Below are positions 9,726-20,138 of a stretch of 64,000 nt of DNA, piece by piece; position 1 is the first letter of the stretch; each line of letters begins with the position of its first letter. Location: positions 62,001-126,000 of the forward strand of contig NZ_JACJSJ010000006.1 in assembly GCF_014698115.1 (NCBI RefSeq), given 5' to 3'. The notes beneath the pieces were generated by a model. The model made no database searches. It saw nothing but the letters and a program-made list of their open reading frames with translations, and had not been told where the DNA came from. Made by a program: the position numbers and the translations under genes. This DNA comes from Nostoc sp. FACHB-973. GTDB lineage: Bacteria; Cyanobacteriota; Cyanobacteriia; Cyanobacteriales; Nostocaceae.

Positions 9726-9860
9726 CTCCCAACTCCCAACTCCCAACTCCCAACCCCTAACGCTCAACCCCTAACTCTCAACCCCTAACCCCTAACTCCC
9801 AACCCCTAACTCCCAACTCCTAACTCCTAACTCCTAACTCCTAACTTCTAACTTCTAACT
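9716..9860 (+). repeat. CTAACTC heptamer tandem repeat (right arm)
   Basis: About 20 units of AACTCCC/AACCCCT/AACTCCT run from the end of the four-helix-bundle gene to two bases before the pixL start codon. The array mixes at least three heptamer variants. Confidence 0.92.
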
Positions 9861-9861
9861 T

Positions 9862-12800
9862 ATGATTACCGACACTTCAATTCGTGAACAAGGATACATC
9901 TATTTTCTGGCAGAAGCTCCAGAATTAGTACAGATTATTGAGCAAGAACTATTTACCTTATCTGAAGGTTATAGCATTGCAAAAATTCATAGTTTAATGC
10001 GGGCTACGCACACGCTTAAAGGTGGCGCTGCTAATGTTGGGCTAGAACTAATTAAGATGATAGCCCATTTTTTAGAAGATGTATTTAAGGCTCTATATAA
10101 CCCAAATTTAGTAATTGATGCTGAATTGCAAACACTTTTAATCCAAGCTTATGAGTGTCTGAGCATAGCATTAAATACCGAGCTAATTGGAAGTACTGTT
10201 AATGACGAAGAACTACTGCAACGAGCAAGTTCAGTGTTTGCTCAACTGCAAGAAAAACTGGGTGATGCATTTGGTGCTGAGACTCATATTCCCACTTCTG
10301 AGGAATTAGGATTTGATATTGTACAGTCTGTTTTTGAAGTGGGAGTGCAACAACGTCTAAACAGTATTGCTGAAACTATTAATAATCCGCCAAATAATGC
10401 CGAATTTATTGAATTGTTACAATCTCAAGCTGAAGTATTTCTCGGCTTGGCAGAATCTCTAAATTTACCTGGATTGGGTGAAATTTCCCAAACAATTCTC
10501 TCAGCGCTGCAAGCAAACCCCACCCAAGTGCAGCAAATCGCAGAAATTGCCCTTGCAGATTTACAGCAAGCACAAAAATTGGTACTAGCAGGCGATCGCA
10601 CTTCTGGTGGACAGGCTTCTCCAAGCTTACAACAACTCACAACATTACCCAATAATCAAGTATCTCGAGAATTAGAAAATAATTCGTCTTCTGAGTCGTT
10701 TAGCCTCAATGAACAAGAATTTTATCAATTTTTAACTACATCAGAAAATAATAAAAATGAATCTGTTAAACCAACAACTGCCAAGTTTTATTTAAAAGTA
10801 ATTCGCTACATTTTTGGCTGGTTTAATCACCAGATGCAAATACCAGAATCAGAACTCAATTTGAGTTTACTCGTTCCCACATTACCCAGACAAAATCTGC
10901 TTAATTATATTGAAAATTGGCTGACAAAATTTCTGGCTTTTGTCCAAGAAGAAGATAGCCAAAGCCTTTGTATTTATCGTAATGGAATCATTTTAATCAT
11001 TTTGTTTGCAGTTGCCAAATTTCAATATTACATTGAAAAATCTGACAACTACCTCTCCATAATTAAAATCTTGCAAAACAAGATTTATAAATTAGCAAAA
11101 AAATATAAAAACTATCCCCCTGTAACTAGCAAAGAAAAAAATTGGCTTGATAGTCCCAAGTTACAAACGCTGCTAGTTCTTAAAGAAATATCTAAATCTT
11201 CTGAAACCAGCGATGATCTTCTAGAAGTAATATGGGGAGAAGAATCTGACCAAAACTTGATTAATGAAGTTGTGACTAGCGAGACTGGGAATTCTTTAGA
11301 AGAGATGGATGTTCTGGAAACAGTTGTTGAAAGTATTCCTGATTCACCTCAACCAATTAACCAGCAAATAGAAGATAAATCACAGCATTTTCAAAATAAA
11401 AATTCTCGTCAACCTTCTTTTATTCGAGTAGATACAGATAAATTACAAAACCTAAATTATTTAGCAGGAGAATTGCTGATTTACCAAAAACGGCGGACTT
11501 TGCAAGATGAACAAGTCCAAGAAATAATTGAGCGATTAATGCAGCGACTCGCTAAACAACAAACAATTTTAAATGAATTACGTGATTTACCATTACAAAT
11601 GCAAAATTTGGCTTCACAACAAACACCAAGTTTTGCAGTGAAGTTTGACTCTCTGGAAATGGATGTATATACAGAATTTCAGATGACGTTACATGAAGCA
11701 ATAGAAGAGACACTCCAACTACAAGAAACCACAGAGTCTCTTGACTTGCTTGTGACTCAAGCTGCTCAAATCAGTGGTAGTAAAGAGAATTTAACTCTGA
11801 ATATTATAGATAATTTAGTAGAAGCACGAATGTTGCCTTTGGGCAATATCCTGAATCGCTTTCCCCATATGGTAAATAAGTTGGGGAATGTTTATGCCAA
11901 ACTTGTAGAATTGAAACTTTGTGGAACAGAAGTACTAGTTGATAAAGCGATCGCCGAAAAACTCTACGATCCTCTGTTACACTTAGTACGTAATGCTTTT
12001 GACCACGGTATTGAACCTCCACACATTCGCCGAGAGTTTGGTAAACCAGAACGAGGTTTAATCGAAATCTGTGCCTATCATCAAGGTAGCCAAACCGTTA
12101 TCGAAATTCGAGACGATGGACAGGGATTAAATTTAGAGAGCATTCGCAGAAAAGCTGTTGAACTTTATCACATTCAAAGTGAAGAAAAAGCCAGAAGCTA
12201 TGCTGCTAATCTAATGGAATCAGAACTTTTAGATTTGATATTTTCGCCGGGATTTTCCACTGCGAATAAAGTGAGTGAAATCTCTGGGCGCGGTATGGGT
12301 TTAGATATTGTGCGTACTCAAATGAACGCACTCAATGGTTCAGTTTCAGTTGAATCTATACCCAAGCAAGGAACAACATTCATACTCAAAATTCCTTTTT
12401 CTATGACTACTGAAAAACTAATGCTAGTTCAGGCTAAAGGTGTTATTTATGCCTTGCTTTTGAACAGCATCGAAAAAATATTGATTCCTTCTGATGAGCA
12501 GATTAAAGAAATTGAAGGGAAAAAAGTTTTGCATTGGAATGTAGATCAGAATGAAACTATGGTCAGCCTGCGTCAACTTTCAGAGTTGATTTATTATCAT
12601 GGTTCATTATTTAATAGTGCTACTCCATACAACACATCAAATACTCACGGTGCAAATATTAATAAAAACCCGGTGCTTTTACTACGGCGAAATCAAGGAA
12701 TGTTTGCGTTAGAAGTTGACCAAATAATTGGTGAACAAGAACTAGTAATCAGACCTTTAGGAAATGCGATCGCACCACCAAAATATATTTACGGTTGTAG

Positions 12801-13452
12801 TAGCTTACCTAGTGGTGACCTCATTTTAGTGATTGATGCTTCATTGCTATTAGAGTCAAGGGAGATTCCACAAAAAACACTTGATATTATGGCATTACCA
12901 ACAACTTCTTCGTCAAATCAAAAATCTTTGCCGATATCATCAACACAAACTTTTTCGTCTACACCGTTACTGACTCCATCGACTTCCACAGATACTGTAG
13001 AAACCCAATCTAGCTATTCTCTAGAGTCAAATAATCAAATACCAAAAGTTATTTTAGTAGTCGATGATGCCATTAGTCTGCGCCAAACTATTTCTCTAAC
13101 TCTGCAAAAATCTGGCTATCAAGTAATACAAGCGCAAAATGGTGTAGAAGCTCTAGAAAAGTTACAGTTACATCCAGAAATTCAAGTTGTAATCTCGGAT
13201 TTAGAGATGCCAAGAATGAATGGTTTTGAGTTGTTAACTAATTTACGTCAACATCCAAATTTGGCAAAAATACCTGTGGTGATTCTCACTTCTCGCAGCG
13301 CTGAAAAGCATCGCCAGTTAGCCCAAGAATTAGGTGCAAAGGGCTATTTAACTAAGCCTTATTTAGAGCATGAATTTCTCTCAAAAATTAAGGATTTAGT
13401 TAACAGTAGTACAGAAAATTTTAAGCATTTGCTCACGGTGGCACCTCATTAA
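9862..13452 (+). CDS. pixL: CheA-like hybrid histidine kinase (PixL type)
   Basis: A 1196-residue kinase. The N-terminal Hpt domain carries phosphoacceptor His50 (ATHTLKGGAANVG). A long variable linker follows (about 130-520). Next come the CheA dimerisation segment (about 525-560, VDTDKLQNLNYLAGELLIYQ) and the ATPase with N box LLHLVRNAFDHG and G boxes DDGQG and GRGMGLD (about 690-850). A CheW-like regulatory domain (about 850-1010) and a C-terminal receiver with Asp1113 (VISDLEMP) complete it. It would autophosphorylate under control of PixJ/PixI and feed PixH and PixG. The start ATG directly abuts the CTAACTT repeat, with no obvious ribosome-binding site. Domain order is that of cyanobacterial PixL/PilL proteins. 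Confidence 0.92.
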   Translation: MITDTSIREQGYIYFLAEAPELVQIIEQELFTLSEGYSIAKIHSLMRATHTLKGGAANVGLELIKMIAHFLEDVFKALYNPNLVIDAELQTLLIQAYECLSIALNTELIGSTVNDEELLQRASSVFAQLQEKLGDAFGAETHIPTSEELGFDIVQSVFEVGVQQRLNSIAETINNPPNNAEFIELLQSQAEVFLGLAESLNLPGLGEISQTILSALQANPTQVQQIAEIALADLQQAQKLVLAGDRTSGGQASPSLQQLTTLPNNQVSRELENNSSSESFSLNEQEFYQFLTTSENNKNESVKPTTAKFYLKVIRYIFGWFNHQMQIPESELNLSLLVPTLPRQNLLNYIENWLTKFLAFVQEEDSQSLCIYRNGIILIILFAVAKFQYYIEKSDNYLSIIKILQNKIYKLAKKYKNYPPVTSKEKNWLDSPKLQTLLVLKEISKSSETSDDLLEVIWGEESDQNLINEVVTSETGNSLEEMDVLETVVESIPDSPQPINQQIEDKSQHFQNKNSRQPSFIRVDTDKLQNLNYLAGELLIYQKRRTLQDEQVQEIIERLMQRLAKQQTILNELRDLPLQMQNLASQQTPSFAVKFDSLEMDVYTEFQMTLHEAIEETLQLQETTESLDLLVTQAAQISGSKENLTLNIIDNLVEARMLPLGNILNRFPHMVNKLGNVYAKLVELKLCGTEVLVDKAIAEKLYDPLLHLVRNAFDHGIEPPHIRREFGKPERGLIEICAYHQGSQTVIEIRDDGQGLNLESIRRKAVELYHIQSEEKARSYAANLMESELLDLIFSPGFSTANKVSEISGRGMGLDIVRTQMNALNGSVSVESIPKQGTTFILKIPFSMTTEKLMLVQAKGVIYALLLNSIEKILIPSDEQIKEIEGKKVLHWNVDQNETMVSLRQLSELIYYHGSLFNSATPYNTSNTHGANINKNPVLLLRRNQGMFALEVDQIIGEQELVIRPLGNAIAPPKYIYGCSSLPSGDLILVIDASLLLESREIPQKTLDIMALPTTSSSNQKSLPISSTQTFSSTPLLTPSTSTDTVETQSSYSLESNNQIPKVILVVDDAISLRQTISLTLQKSGYQVIQAQNGVEALEKLQLHPEIQVVISDLEMPRMNGFELLTNLRQHPNLAKIPVVILTSRSAEKHRQLAQELGAKGYLTKPYLEHEFLSKIKDLVNSSTENFKHLLTVAPH

Positions 13453-13502
13453 AACTAATGCTATTTTAATTGGGTGCTATCAAGCCTTGGGACGCGATCG
13501 CC

Positions 13503-14249
13503 TTAATTACCAGGTAGATTATTTGGATCTACACCTAGAGAACGTAAATACTCGGCTAAGTGTTCAGCCCTTTGCTGTTCTTGTTCAGCCCTTTGCTGTT
13601 CTTGTTCAGCCCTGATTCGTTCTTGTTGTGCTTGTTCTGCGTCTGTTAAATAGCGATTTCCTCGCTCATCATACCAACATAAAAACTCCTGTTGTATCCC
13701 GCCAATTACGGCTTGATGTCGCCCAATACCTAACCCAATTTCTGGCATGAAATAAGGTTCACCTATTTGTAATTGGTAGTTTCCATCTATTAATTTATAC
13801 ACTTCAAATGGTTGATGTTGGTCACGTCGCCAAAACTCAGGGTTATAAATTACGTAGTACAATACACCGAGTTTTTTGTATATCTCTACCTTTTCATCGT
13901 ATTCACCTCCTGGGGTGTGGGATACCATTTCTAATGTGAATATTGGAACTATCCCATTTTCTTCCCAAACTGCGTAGCTTTTGCGAGATTTACCACCTTT
14001 TTTGCGTTCTACTCCCAGGCTCAAAAAAGCATCTGGGACTACAGGAACTCTAAAATGTACTCCTGTGGTGTGATAGACTCCCATGTCTACTCCGAAGTAC
14101 CAATCCATGCGATTTGCCCAAATGGAGTTGAGTAAGAAAAGTAAAATGTTGGGCAAAAAGTTTTGGTCTTCGTTATCCACTGGTGTATCGTCTGAACAGG
14201 GGAGTTCATCAGTAGTTGGTAACGCATTTTTGAGATCGGGTGAAAGCAT
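13503..14249 (-). CDS. Uma2 family endonuclease-like protein, coiled-coil tail
   Basis: Uma2 (DUF820) proteins have a PD-(D/E)XK-like fold and are highly expanded in cyanobacteria; their role is unproven. The expected start sequence MLSPDLKNALPTTDELPCSDD is at 14249, and AAAGGT precedes it, so I start there. An in-frame upstream ATG at 14333 would add residues that merely translate the GATTTTGGATT spacer repeat. Core features are VPDAFLSLG, FTLEMVSHTPGGEYDEK and a YYVIYNP strand. The C-terminus (about residues 205-240) is a charged Gln/Glu/Arg coiled coil with two tandem copies of AEQEQQR. Convergent with pixL, 50 bases away. Confidence 0.85.
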   Translation of the reverse strand: MLSPDLKNALPTTDELPCSDDTPVDNEDQNFLPNILLFLLNSIWANRMDWYFGVDMGVYHTTGVHFRVPVVPDAFLSLGVERKKGGKSRKSYAVWEENGIVPIFTLEMVSHTPGGEYDEKVEIYKKLGVLYYVIYNPEFWRRDQHQPFEVYKLIDGNYQLQIGEPYFMPEIGLGIGRHQAVIGGIQQEFLCWYDERGNRYLTDAEQAQQERIRAEQEQQRAEQEQQRAEHLAEYLRSLGVDPNNLPGN

Positions 14250-14332
14250 AACCTTTGTCTCGCTGGCGTTCGATGCCCCTATTATAGGTGATTCGTGATT
14301 CAATTTTGGATTTTGGATTTTGGATTGACTCA

Positions 14333-14477
14333 ATACATCAATGCTCTTTTTTTAATCCAGAGTTTTTGATTTTTGATTTGTTTTCCGAATGAATTCGGGG
14401 TTTGAGAAATTTTAAAACTTTAGATTTTGAATTTTCAATTCCATTTTCCAAAATTTAAAATCTAAAATCCGCTGAAT
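14333..14477. repeat. ATTTTGG/CCAAAAT spacer repeat
   Basis: An AT-rich spacer with inverted motifs of the GATTTTGGATT / AATCCAAAATC kind, ending in AAAATCTAAAATC. The same family fills 15400-15575 and reappears near 36400 and 47500. Confidence 0.6.
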
Positions 14478-15374
14478 TTAGCGTTTGGGTGTAGTTTCAC
14501 CAAACTTAATTAAAAGAGCGATCGCAATACTCACCATTAAAATTAACGTCATACTCAAAGCTGAACCAAATCCCCAATTTTGAGTAGCTCCCAGAAATTG
14601 GTTGTAAACTAATCGCGCCGCTGTCATACTAGAAGCACCACCAAGTAATTCTGGGTCGATAAAATCCCCTAAGCCTGTGATAAATACAAGCATGGCACCA
14701 GCAGTAATTCCGGGAAAAATTTGGGGTATAGTTACTTTAAAAAAAGCTTCCACGGGATTTGCACCTAAATCTGCTGCTGCTTCTAACAAACGCTGATCTA
14801 GCTTTTCCAGAGAGGCATATAAAATTAAAACCATATAGGGTAATAAACTGTAACTCATGCCAATCAATACAGCCGGACTTCTATTAAGTAATTCCAAAGT
14901 AGGCAAGCCGAAATAGCTTAGCAAACTATTTAATAAACCACTAGGACGAAGAATTGTAATCCAAGCATAAGAACGCAGTAAAGAAGAAGTCCACAAAGGC
15001 AAAACAAACCCTAATAGCAGCAAATTTCGCCAACGCTTCGGTGCAGCCACTGCAATCCAATAGGCGACAGGGAAACCTAAAATTAAACAAATGATTGTTG
15101 TGCCAAAAGCGAAAAATAGCGATCGCACGATTACTTGCAAGTAAAGGGGGTCGAATATCCGTATGTAGTTTTTGAATCCATTAGGATTAACGATATCTCC
15201 TGGTCGAATATCTGCAACCAAACTTAACTCGAAAATTATCAAACTTGGTAGCACCAACAAAAGTAATAACCAAATTCCTGACGGTGCCAGTAATACTAAA
15301 GGTTGCAGCCAATTTCTTCGCGGACGATGCAATTCTTCTATTTCAGAAATATCATTTTTTTCAATATTAATCAT
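14478..15374 (-). CDS. potB: Polyamine-type ABC transporter permease (PotB family)
   Basis: A 298-residue inner-membrane permease with about six hydrophobic helices (first LQPLVLLAPSGIWLLLLLVLP). The EAA loop that docks the ATPase is intact: EAAADLGANPVEAFFKVTIP. Length and sequence fit PotB of spermidine/putrescine importers. It lies downstream of the binding-protein gene on the same strand, 200 bases apart, with an inverted ATTTTGG repeat between. No PotA ATPase or PotC permease gene is next to it, so these must be encoded elsewhere. Polyamine specificity is inferred from family resemblance. Confidence 0.88.
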   Translation of the reverse strand: MINIEKNDISEIEELHRPRRNWLQPLVLLAPSGIWLLLLLVLPSLIIFELSLVADIRPGDIVNPNGFKNYIRIFDPLYLQVIVRSLFFAFGTTIICLILGFPVAYWIAVAAPKRWRNLLLLGFVLPLWTSSLLRSYAWITILRPSGLLNSLLSYFGLPTLELLNRSPAVLIGMSYSLLPYMVLILYASLEKLDQRLLEAAADLGANPVEAFFKVTIPQIFPGITAGAMLVFITGLGDFIDPELLGGASSMTAARLVYNQFLGATQNWGFGSALSMTLILMVSIAIALLIKFGETTPKR

Positions 15375-15394
15375 TTCTAACTCCTAACTCTCGG

Positions 15395-15575
15395 AATTTT
15401 AGATTTTGGATTTTGGATTGAGTCAAACATCTCAAATTAAAAATTGAATTAATCATAATTCTGTGAATTTTAGATTTAGAATTTAGTGATAAATCTCAAA
15501 TGTGAATTCAAATTCAATATGAATTTTGAATTGAGTAAACAATCTAAAATCCAAAATCTAAAATCCAAAATTGAA
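15395..15575. repeat. Inverted ATTTTGG / CCAAAAT repeat spacer
   Basis: The left part (TTTTAGATTTTGGATTTTGG near 15400) is the reverse complement of the right part (CCAAAATCTAAAATCC near 15550-15570). The spacer could therefore fold into a long AT-rich hairpin between the potD and potB genes. Confidence 0.65.
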
Positions 15576-16661
15576 TCAGCTGCTAGTCAATTGAGTCCAG
15601 TAGCGATCGTAAACATCTTCAAATTCTCCTACGGGTCTGATGCGTTCACAATTTGCTAAAAGTGACTCTGGGGGAAACAAATTAGAATTGTTCTGTATTT
15701 TTTTTGGTAATTGCTCAAATCCCGCGCTATTAGGCGTAGAAATATTTAGGCGCTCACTAATTTTGGCTGCTATTTCTGGTTGCAAAATCATATTAATCCA
15801 AGCGTAGGCTCCTGGTAGATTGGGGGCTGTTTTAGGAATTACAATAGTGTCTGTCCATAATGAAGAACCACTGCGGGGAATCACATATTTGAGTTTGGGA
15901 TTTTCTTTAGAGATTTTCACCGCATCTGCTGAATAACACATTGCCAAGAGTAAATCTCCTCCGAGAATTTGATTTTGCCAAGCATCTGTATCAAAAGCAG
16001 CGATCGCAGGTTTCAGCACCTTCAATTTATCATAAGCTTGTTTGATTTCTAATTCGTTTTTGGAATTATAAGAATAACCTAACATCCGCAATACTGCACC
16101 CATCACCTCTCGCACATCATTAAGCAAAGTCATCCGCTTATTAAGCTTGTCTTGGTTTTGCCAAAGATAATCCCAATCTTCTGGTGGTTCTTTGATTTTT
16201 TCAGAATTATAAATAAAACCTGTTGTGCCCCAATTAAAAGGGATACTGTAACGGTTATTGGGGTCATAAATAGGATTAGAAAAGCGGGAAAATAAATTTT
16301 CTAGACCGATTAGGCGATCGTGATTTATTTCTGTTAATAAACCTTTGTCTACCATTTTCTGTACCATATAATCAGATGGGTAGATAATGCTGTAAGCGCT
16401 ACCACCTCCAGCTTGCAACTTAGCAAGCATTACATCGTTAGAATCATACACATCCGCCAGCACTCTCATGCCAGTTTGAGTGCTAAAATTTTTTAGTAAT
16501 TGTTTGTCAGTATATTGTGTCCAAGTATAGATATAAAGTTGGTCACTTCGACCGGAAGTACTAGAATTAGCACGTACTTGGGCTAGCCTCCAACCGCAAC
16601 CGGTTAAAGACAAGCTAGAAAGTGCTGCTACTCCTTTTAAAAATTGTCGTCTTTTAGTCAT
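15576..16661 (-). CDS. potD: Polyamine-type ABC transporter substrate-binding lipoprotein (PotD family)
   Basis: A 361-residue extracytoplasmic binding protein. The N-terminus has an RR pair (MTKRRQFLKGVAAL) and a lipobox LTGC at about residues 19-22, so it is probably exported (perhaps by Tat) and lipidated. The mature part shows PotD features: LYIYTWTQYTDKQLLKNF, GYDLIYPSDYM-like YSIIYPSDYMVQKM, NWGTTGFIYN, and ILGGDLLLAMCYSADAV. It delivers a polyamine-like ligand to the permease encoded downstream. Ligand identity is inferred from the family. Confidence 0.88.
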   Translation of the reverse strand: MTKRRQFLKGVAALSSLSLTGCGWRLAQVRANSSTSGRSDQLYIYTWTQYTDKQLLKNFSTQTGMRVLADVYDSNDVMLAKLQAGGGSAYSIIYPSDYMVQKMVDKGLLTEINHDRLIGLENLFSRFSNPIYDPNNRYSIPFNWGTTGFIYNSEKIKEPPEDWDYLWQNQDKLNKRMTLLNDVREVMGAVLRMLGYSYNSKNELEIKQAYDKLKVLKPAIAAFDTDAWQNQILGGDLLLAMCYSADAVKISKENPKLKYVIPRSGSSLWTDTIVIPKTAPNLPGAYAWINMILQPEIAAKISERLNISTPNSAGFEQLPKKIQNNSNLFPPESLLANCERIRPVGEFEDVYDRYWTQLTSS

Positions 16662-16739
16662 TTGTCTTCTAGAAAAAAGTTAGCATTTAAAACCAAGCCA
16701 ATACGGCTAATATTGACTGGTTGGTAAAGCATTTATAGC

Positions 16740-16850
16740 GGTTCCCATTTAGATGCGGTACAACATCATATCGCAAGGTGTGGGGAACAGTGCCGTGACC
16801 TTACAGGTCTACCTCACGCTTGTGGGGAAAGGCTATATAACCACTTCAGC
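16740..16850. repeat. Dispersed palindromic spacer repeat
   Basis: Contains GCGGTTCCCATTTAGATGCGG and GGGGAACAGTGCCGTG. A related GGGAACAGTGCTGTGCCCC hairpin lies at 59455-59485. These are common small dispersed repeats of this group; no gene is present. Confidence 0.5.
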
Positions 16851-16933
16851 CAGTTCAAAAAAAACTCTGGAGTACTCAGGTTAAGAACAAGCCAGCCGAT
16901 ATTATAACCGTGCTAAGGGAGTGCATGAGCAAA

Positions 16934-17572
16934 TCATATTTGCTTTTTCACCCAAGCACGAAATACTTTCATAGTTGCATTTCTCCCATCAGTTTTACAC
17001 CGCTTTAAATATTCAGGAATCACTTGAGTAATAGGTAAATTAGGAAAAATACGACTATTATTAGATTCTATATATTTTCCATTTATCAAAACATTGATTT
17101 CTAATTTATTGCCATTCCAGCGCCACAATTCCGGGACTCCTAATAGTTGATAATTATTAAAACGAGTGCGGGAGGTAATATCTATTTCGATTGCTAAATC
17201 TGGGGGCGGATCAACTGTTAAATCAATTCTATCCTTACCTCTAACAGCTGCTTCATTTTCGATGTAGAAGCAATCATCCGGTTCTACTCCAGCATCCATT
17301 TTTTCTTGGTCAAAAGTTGTAGATCCCAAACTCCAAAATTCAATATCAAGTTCTTCTAGGATAACTTTTAATAAGTCTCCAATAATAACTTTACCTACCT
17401 CATGCTCTGGTAATGGAGCCATTATTTCCAGCACTCCTTGACTGTAAGATATCCGAGAATTGCGATTTTCACCCAATTCTGCCAAAATATTTTTGTATCC
17501 TGACCAGGATATATCTTTAATCAACAACTGATGACCAACAGGTACAATTAGTTGGTTGAGTTCAAGTAACAT
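16934..17572 (-). CDS. Uma2 family endonuclease-like protein
   Basis: A 212-residue DUF820 protein, the second of three in the window. The nuclease-like core is visible: LAELGENRNSRISYSQGVLEIM, VEPDDCFYIEN (the PD aspartate) and PPDLAIEIDITSRT (Glu/Asp pair), then LGVPELWRWNG. Residues around SYSQG and GKVIGD-like segments fit the family. A ribosome-binding site AAGGAAG sits just before the ATG at 17572. A role as an active nuclease is unproven for the family. Confidence 0.87.
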   Translation of the reverse strand: MLLELNQLIVPVGHQLLIKDISWSGYKNILAELGENRNSRISYSQGVLEIMAPLPEHEVGKVIIGDLLKVILEELDIEFWSLGSTTFDQEKMDAGVEPDDCFYIENEAAVRGKDRIDLTVDPPPDLAIEIDITSRTRFNNYQLLGVPELWRWNGNKLEINVLINGKYIESNNSRIFPNLPITQVIPEYLKRCKTDGRNATMKVFRAWVKKQI

Positions 17573-17749
17573 TACTTCCTTGCCTCTAGAGTTAACTTAA
17601 ATATAGCAATCCGGTTTGATTTTTAAACTAATCTACATAGGCGGGGAGTAGCGAGTAGGGAATCAGGGTTTTGTTAGCTTTATTTGCGTCGTTCTACTTA
17701 TTCTGAATTCTCTTAGCGCAGCGGGGCGTAGCCCATTCTGACTCCTATT

Positions 17750-19921
17750 TTACGACTGATTAATGGGAATTTTAATCACGAATTCTGCTCCTTGTCCAGG
17801 TATTGAGTTACAGGACAAACTTCCACGATGTTTCTCTACCACAATTTGGTAACTGATGGATAGCCCCAGTCCTGTACCTTTGCCGACATCTTTAGTAGTA
17901 AAGAAAGGGTCAAAAAGTTTGGGCAGTATTTCTTGCGGAATCCCTATACCATTATCTGAAATTCGGATTATTACCCATTGACTATTACAAACTTCGGTGC
18001 AAATGCGAATTTGTCCTTGTTCTCCTACAAATGAATCTTCCAATGCATCAATAGCATTAGCTAGAAGATTCATAAATACCTGATTTAATTGACCTGGATA
18101 GCATTCAATTAGAGGAAGTTTACCATACTCTTTAATTACAGAAATTTCTGGATGATTGGGTTTACCTTTCAAGCGGTTATGCAGAATCATCAAAGTACTA
18201 TCGATACCTTGATGGATGTCTACATCTTTGAATTCAGCTTCATCAAGGCGGGAAAAGTTCCGTAGCGAGAGAACGATTTCACGAATCCTCTGAGTTCCTA
18301 CGGTCATAGACTGGAAGAGTTTTACAAGGTCTTCTTTGAGAAAATCAAGGTCAATAGCTGTGATTTCTGCTTGAATTTCTTCTGGAGGATAGGGGAAATG
18401 TTGTTGATAAAGTTCTAGCAGATGCAACAAGTCTTGGGTGTATTCACTGGCTGGAATCAGATTACCGTGAATAAAATTGACCGGATTATTAATTTCATGG
18501 GCAACACCTGCAACCATATTCCCAAGTGAAGACATTTTCTCACTTTGGATAAGTTGGCTTTGGGTGCGTTGCAGTTCGCGCAGGGTGTTTTCCAAGTTTT
18601 GGGCTTGGAGTTGTAATTGCATTTCGGCTTGTTTGCGGTCGGTGATATCAGTTGAAACACCAAGAATTTGGTTTATTTTTCCATCTGCGCCACGGCTAAA
18701 CACTGTTTCTCTAGTGTATAGCCAGCACCATTCACCATTTGGTTGTCTCACCCGAAATTCAAACTCATAAATCTCACCATCCTTAGCTGTAATAAAATTT
18801 TGCAAGTGATTTACTACTTTTTCCCAATCATCTGGATGAGTGATTTTAGGCAGAACTTGTGTTCCCATTTGTTGAATTTGTTCATTAGAGTAGCCAAGAA
18901 GTTTGCCAATTTCTTGATTGGCGTAAACATTACGCTGTTCTTGTAAATCGAAGATGTAGAGAATATTGGGAGAAGAGTCTGCAATGCGTTTAATGAAGTG
19001 CTGACTGGCTTCGAGTGCTTCTTCAGCTTGTTTGCGCTCTGTAATATTTAACGCTGTTCCCACCAGTCGATAAATTTGACCTTCGCTATTTTTTAAAGGA
19101 TTAATTGTAGTTAGCCACCAATTTTCTTGACCGTGGAAAGTCAGGCATTCTTCATACTTTATGCCAATACCAGTTTCTATGCAGATTTTGAATCGCTGAC
19201 GTACTTCTAGACCTTCAACAGTACCATGTACATATTCTGGAGTTTTACCAATTACCTCTGCGTTGCTAATTCCTGTTATTTTTTCTGTTGCCGAATTCCA
19301 GCCAGCATAACGTAATTCACAGTTATCTAGAATGTCAATCACGAATATTGGCTGAGTAACACCTTCATAAATACTGCGTAAGAATTGCTCTTTTTCTTCT
19401 AGTTGAGCTACGGCTCGTTGGCGATCGCATATCGCAGTTTCTTCTAGCTGTTTATGGGCGGTAATGACTTCAGAGAAGATGATGATACCACCAATTTCAC
19501 CAGAATCTTCGTACCAAGGATTTATTTCCCATTTCACCCAATCGATTGTCCCCTCTCCAAAAGGGAAGATATTTTGTTCGGATTTATCAATGCTCCCCGC
19601 CAAGCAACGTTGATGAATTTCCTGCAAATATGGGGAAATATCTGGAAAGATTTCACAATGAGAGCGACCGATGATGTCTCGATCGCTCAGTCCGTAATCT
19701 TCACGCCAACGGCGACTCGTCAGTAGGTAGCGCATTTGTCCATCGAACATGGCGATCGCAGCAGGGATATATTCAATAAATAAAGCCATCTGCTGCTGGC
19801 TTTTGGGCGGATTTGAAGACTTAGCACCTTGTAAACTGGCAACTAGCTGACGCAGTTCTATTAATTCTTGTTGCAGCGATTCATAGGTATTTTTATCTAG
19901 AGAAATCAGATTACAAAGCAT
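17750..19921 (-). CDS. PAS-domain sensor histidine kinase
   Basis: A 723-residue kinase without membrane segments. It has a short N-terminal coiled coil, three PAS domains (about 45-165, 180-300 and 305-430; the second and third end in the PAC-like [12 protein letters not shown] and [12 protein letters not shown]), then another coiled coil. The HisKA domain carries phosphoacceptor His in [13 protein letters not shown] (about residue 478), and the ATPase has [17 protein letters not shown] and [15 protein letters not shown]. It signals an unknown cytoplasmic cue; no heme- or flavin-binding signature is evident. No response regulator is next to it, so its partner is unknown. Confidence 0.9.
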   Translation of the reverse strand: MLCNLISLDKNTYESLQQELIELRQLVASLQGAKSSNPPKSQQQMALFIEYIPAAIAMFDGQMRYLLTSRRWREDYGLSDRDIIGRSHCEIFPDISPYLQEIHQRCLAGSIDKSEQNIFPFGEGTIDWVKWEINPWYEDSGEIGGIIIFSEVITAHKQLEETAICDRQRAVAQLEEKEQFLRSIYEGVTQPIFVIDILDNCELRYAGWNSATEKITGISNAEVIGKTPEYVHGTVEGLEVRQRFKICIETGIGIKYEECLTFHGQENWWLTTINPLKNSEGQIYRLVGTALNITERKQAEEALEASQHFIKRIADSSPNILYIFDLQEQRNVYANQEIGKLLGYSNEQIQQMGTQVLPKITHPDDWEKVVNHLQNFITAKDGEIYEFEFRVRQPNGEWCWLYTRETVFSRGADGKINQILGVSTDITDRKQAEMQLQLQAQNLENTLRELQRTQSQLIQSEKMSSLGNMVAGVAHEINNPVNFIHGNLIPASEYTQDLLHLLELYQQHFPYPPEEIQAEITAIDLDFLKEDLVKLFQSMTVGTQRIREIVLSLRNFSRLDEAEFKDVDIHQGIDSTLMILHNRLKGKPNHPEISVIKEYGKLPLIECYPGQLNQVFMNLLANAIDALEDSFVGEQGQIRICTEVCNSQWVIIRISDNGIGIPQEILPKLFDPFFTTKDVGKGTGLGLSISYQIVVEKHRGSLSCNSIPGQGAEFVIKIPINQS

Positions 19922-20138
19922 AGTCTTGTTAGTTGCCAGCTAGGGATATTAAGTTGATTTCATTTTTTATATTTCCCAAGAATCTCTAGCAAACAACGTT
20001 AATGACTAAAGAAAAAATTTCCAGATAATTTGTAATTACAAGTTTTGTAATTCGTAATTCTTATACTACAAGTGAATGTGTTGTATTTTTGATAAACTTA
20101 AGTAAGAATTAATTACGAATTACAAATTATGTTAAAAA

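Noticed and set aside
9716-9860. Possible CRISPR array
   Set aside because: Units are 7 bases with no unique spacers; these are heptamer tandem repeats. The same holds for 54352-54410 (9-base units).
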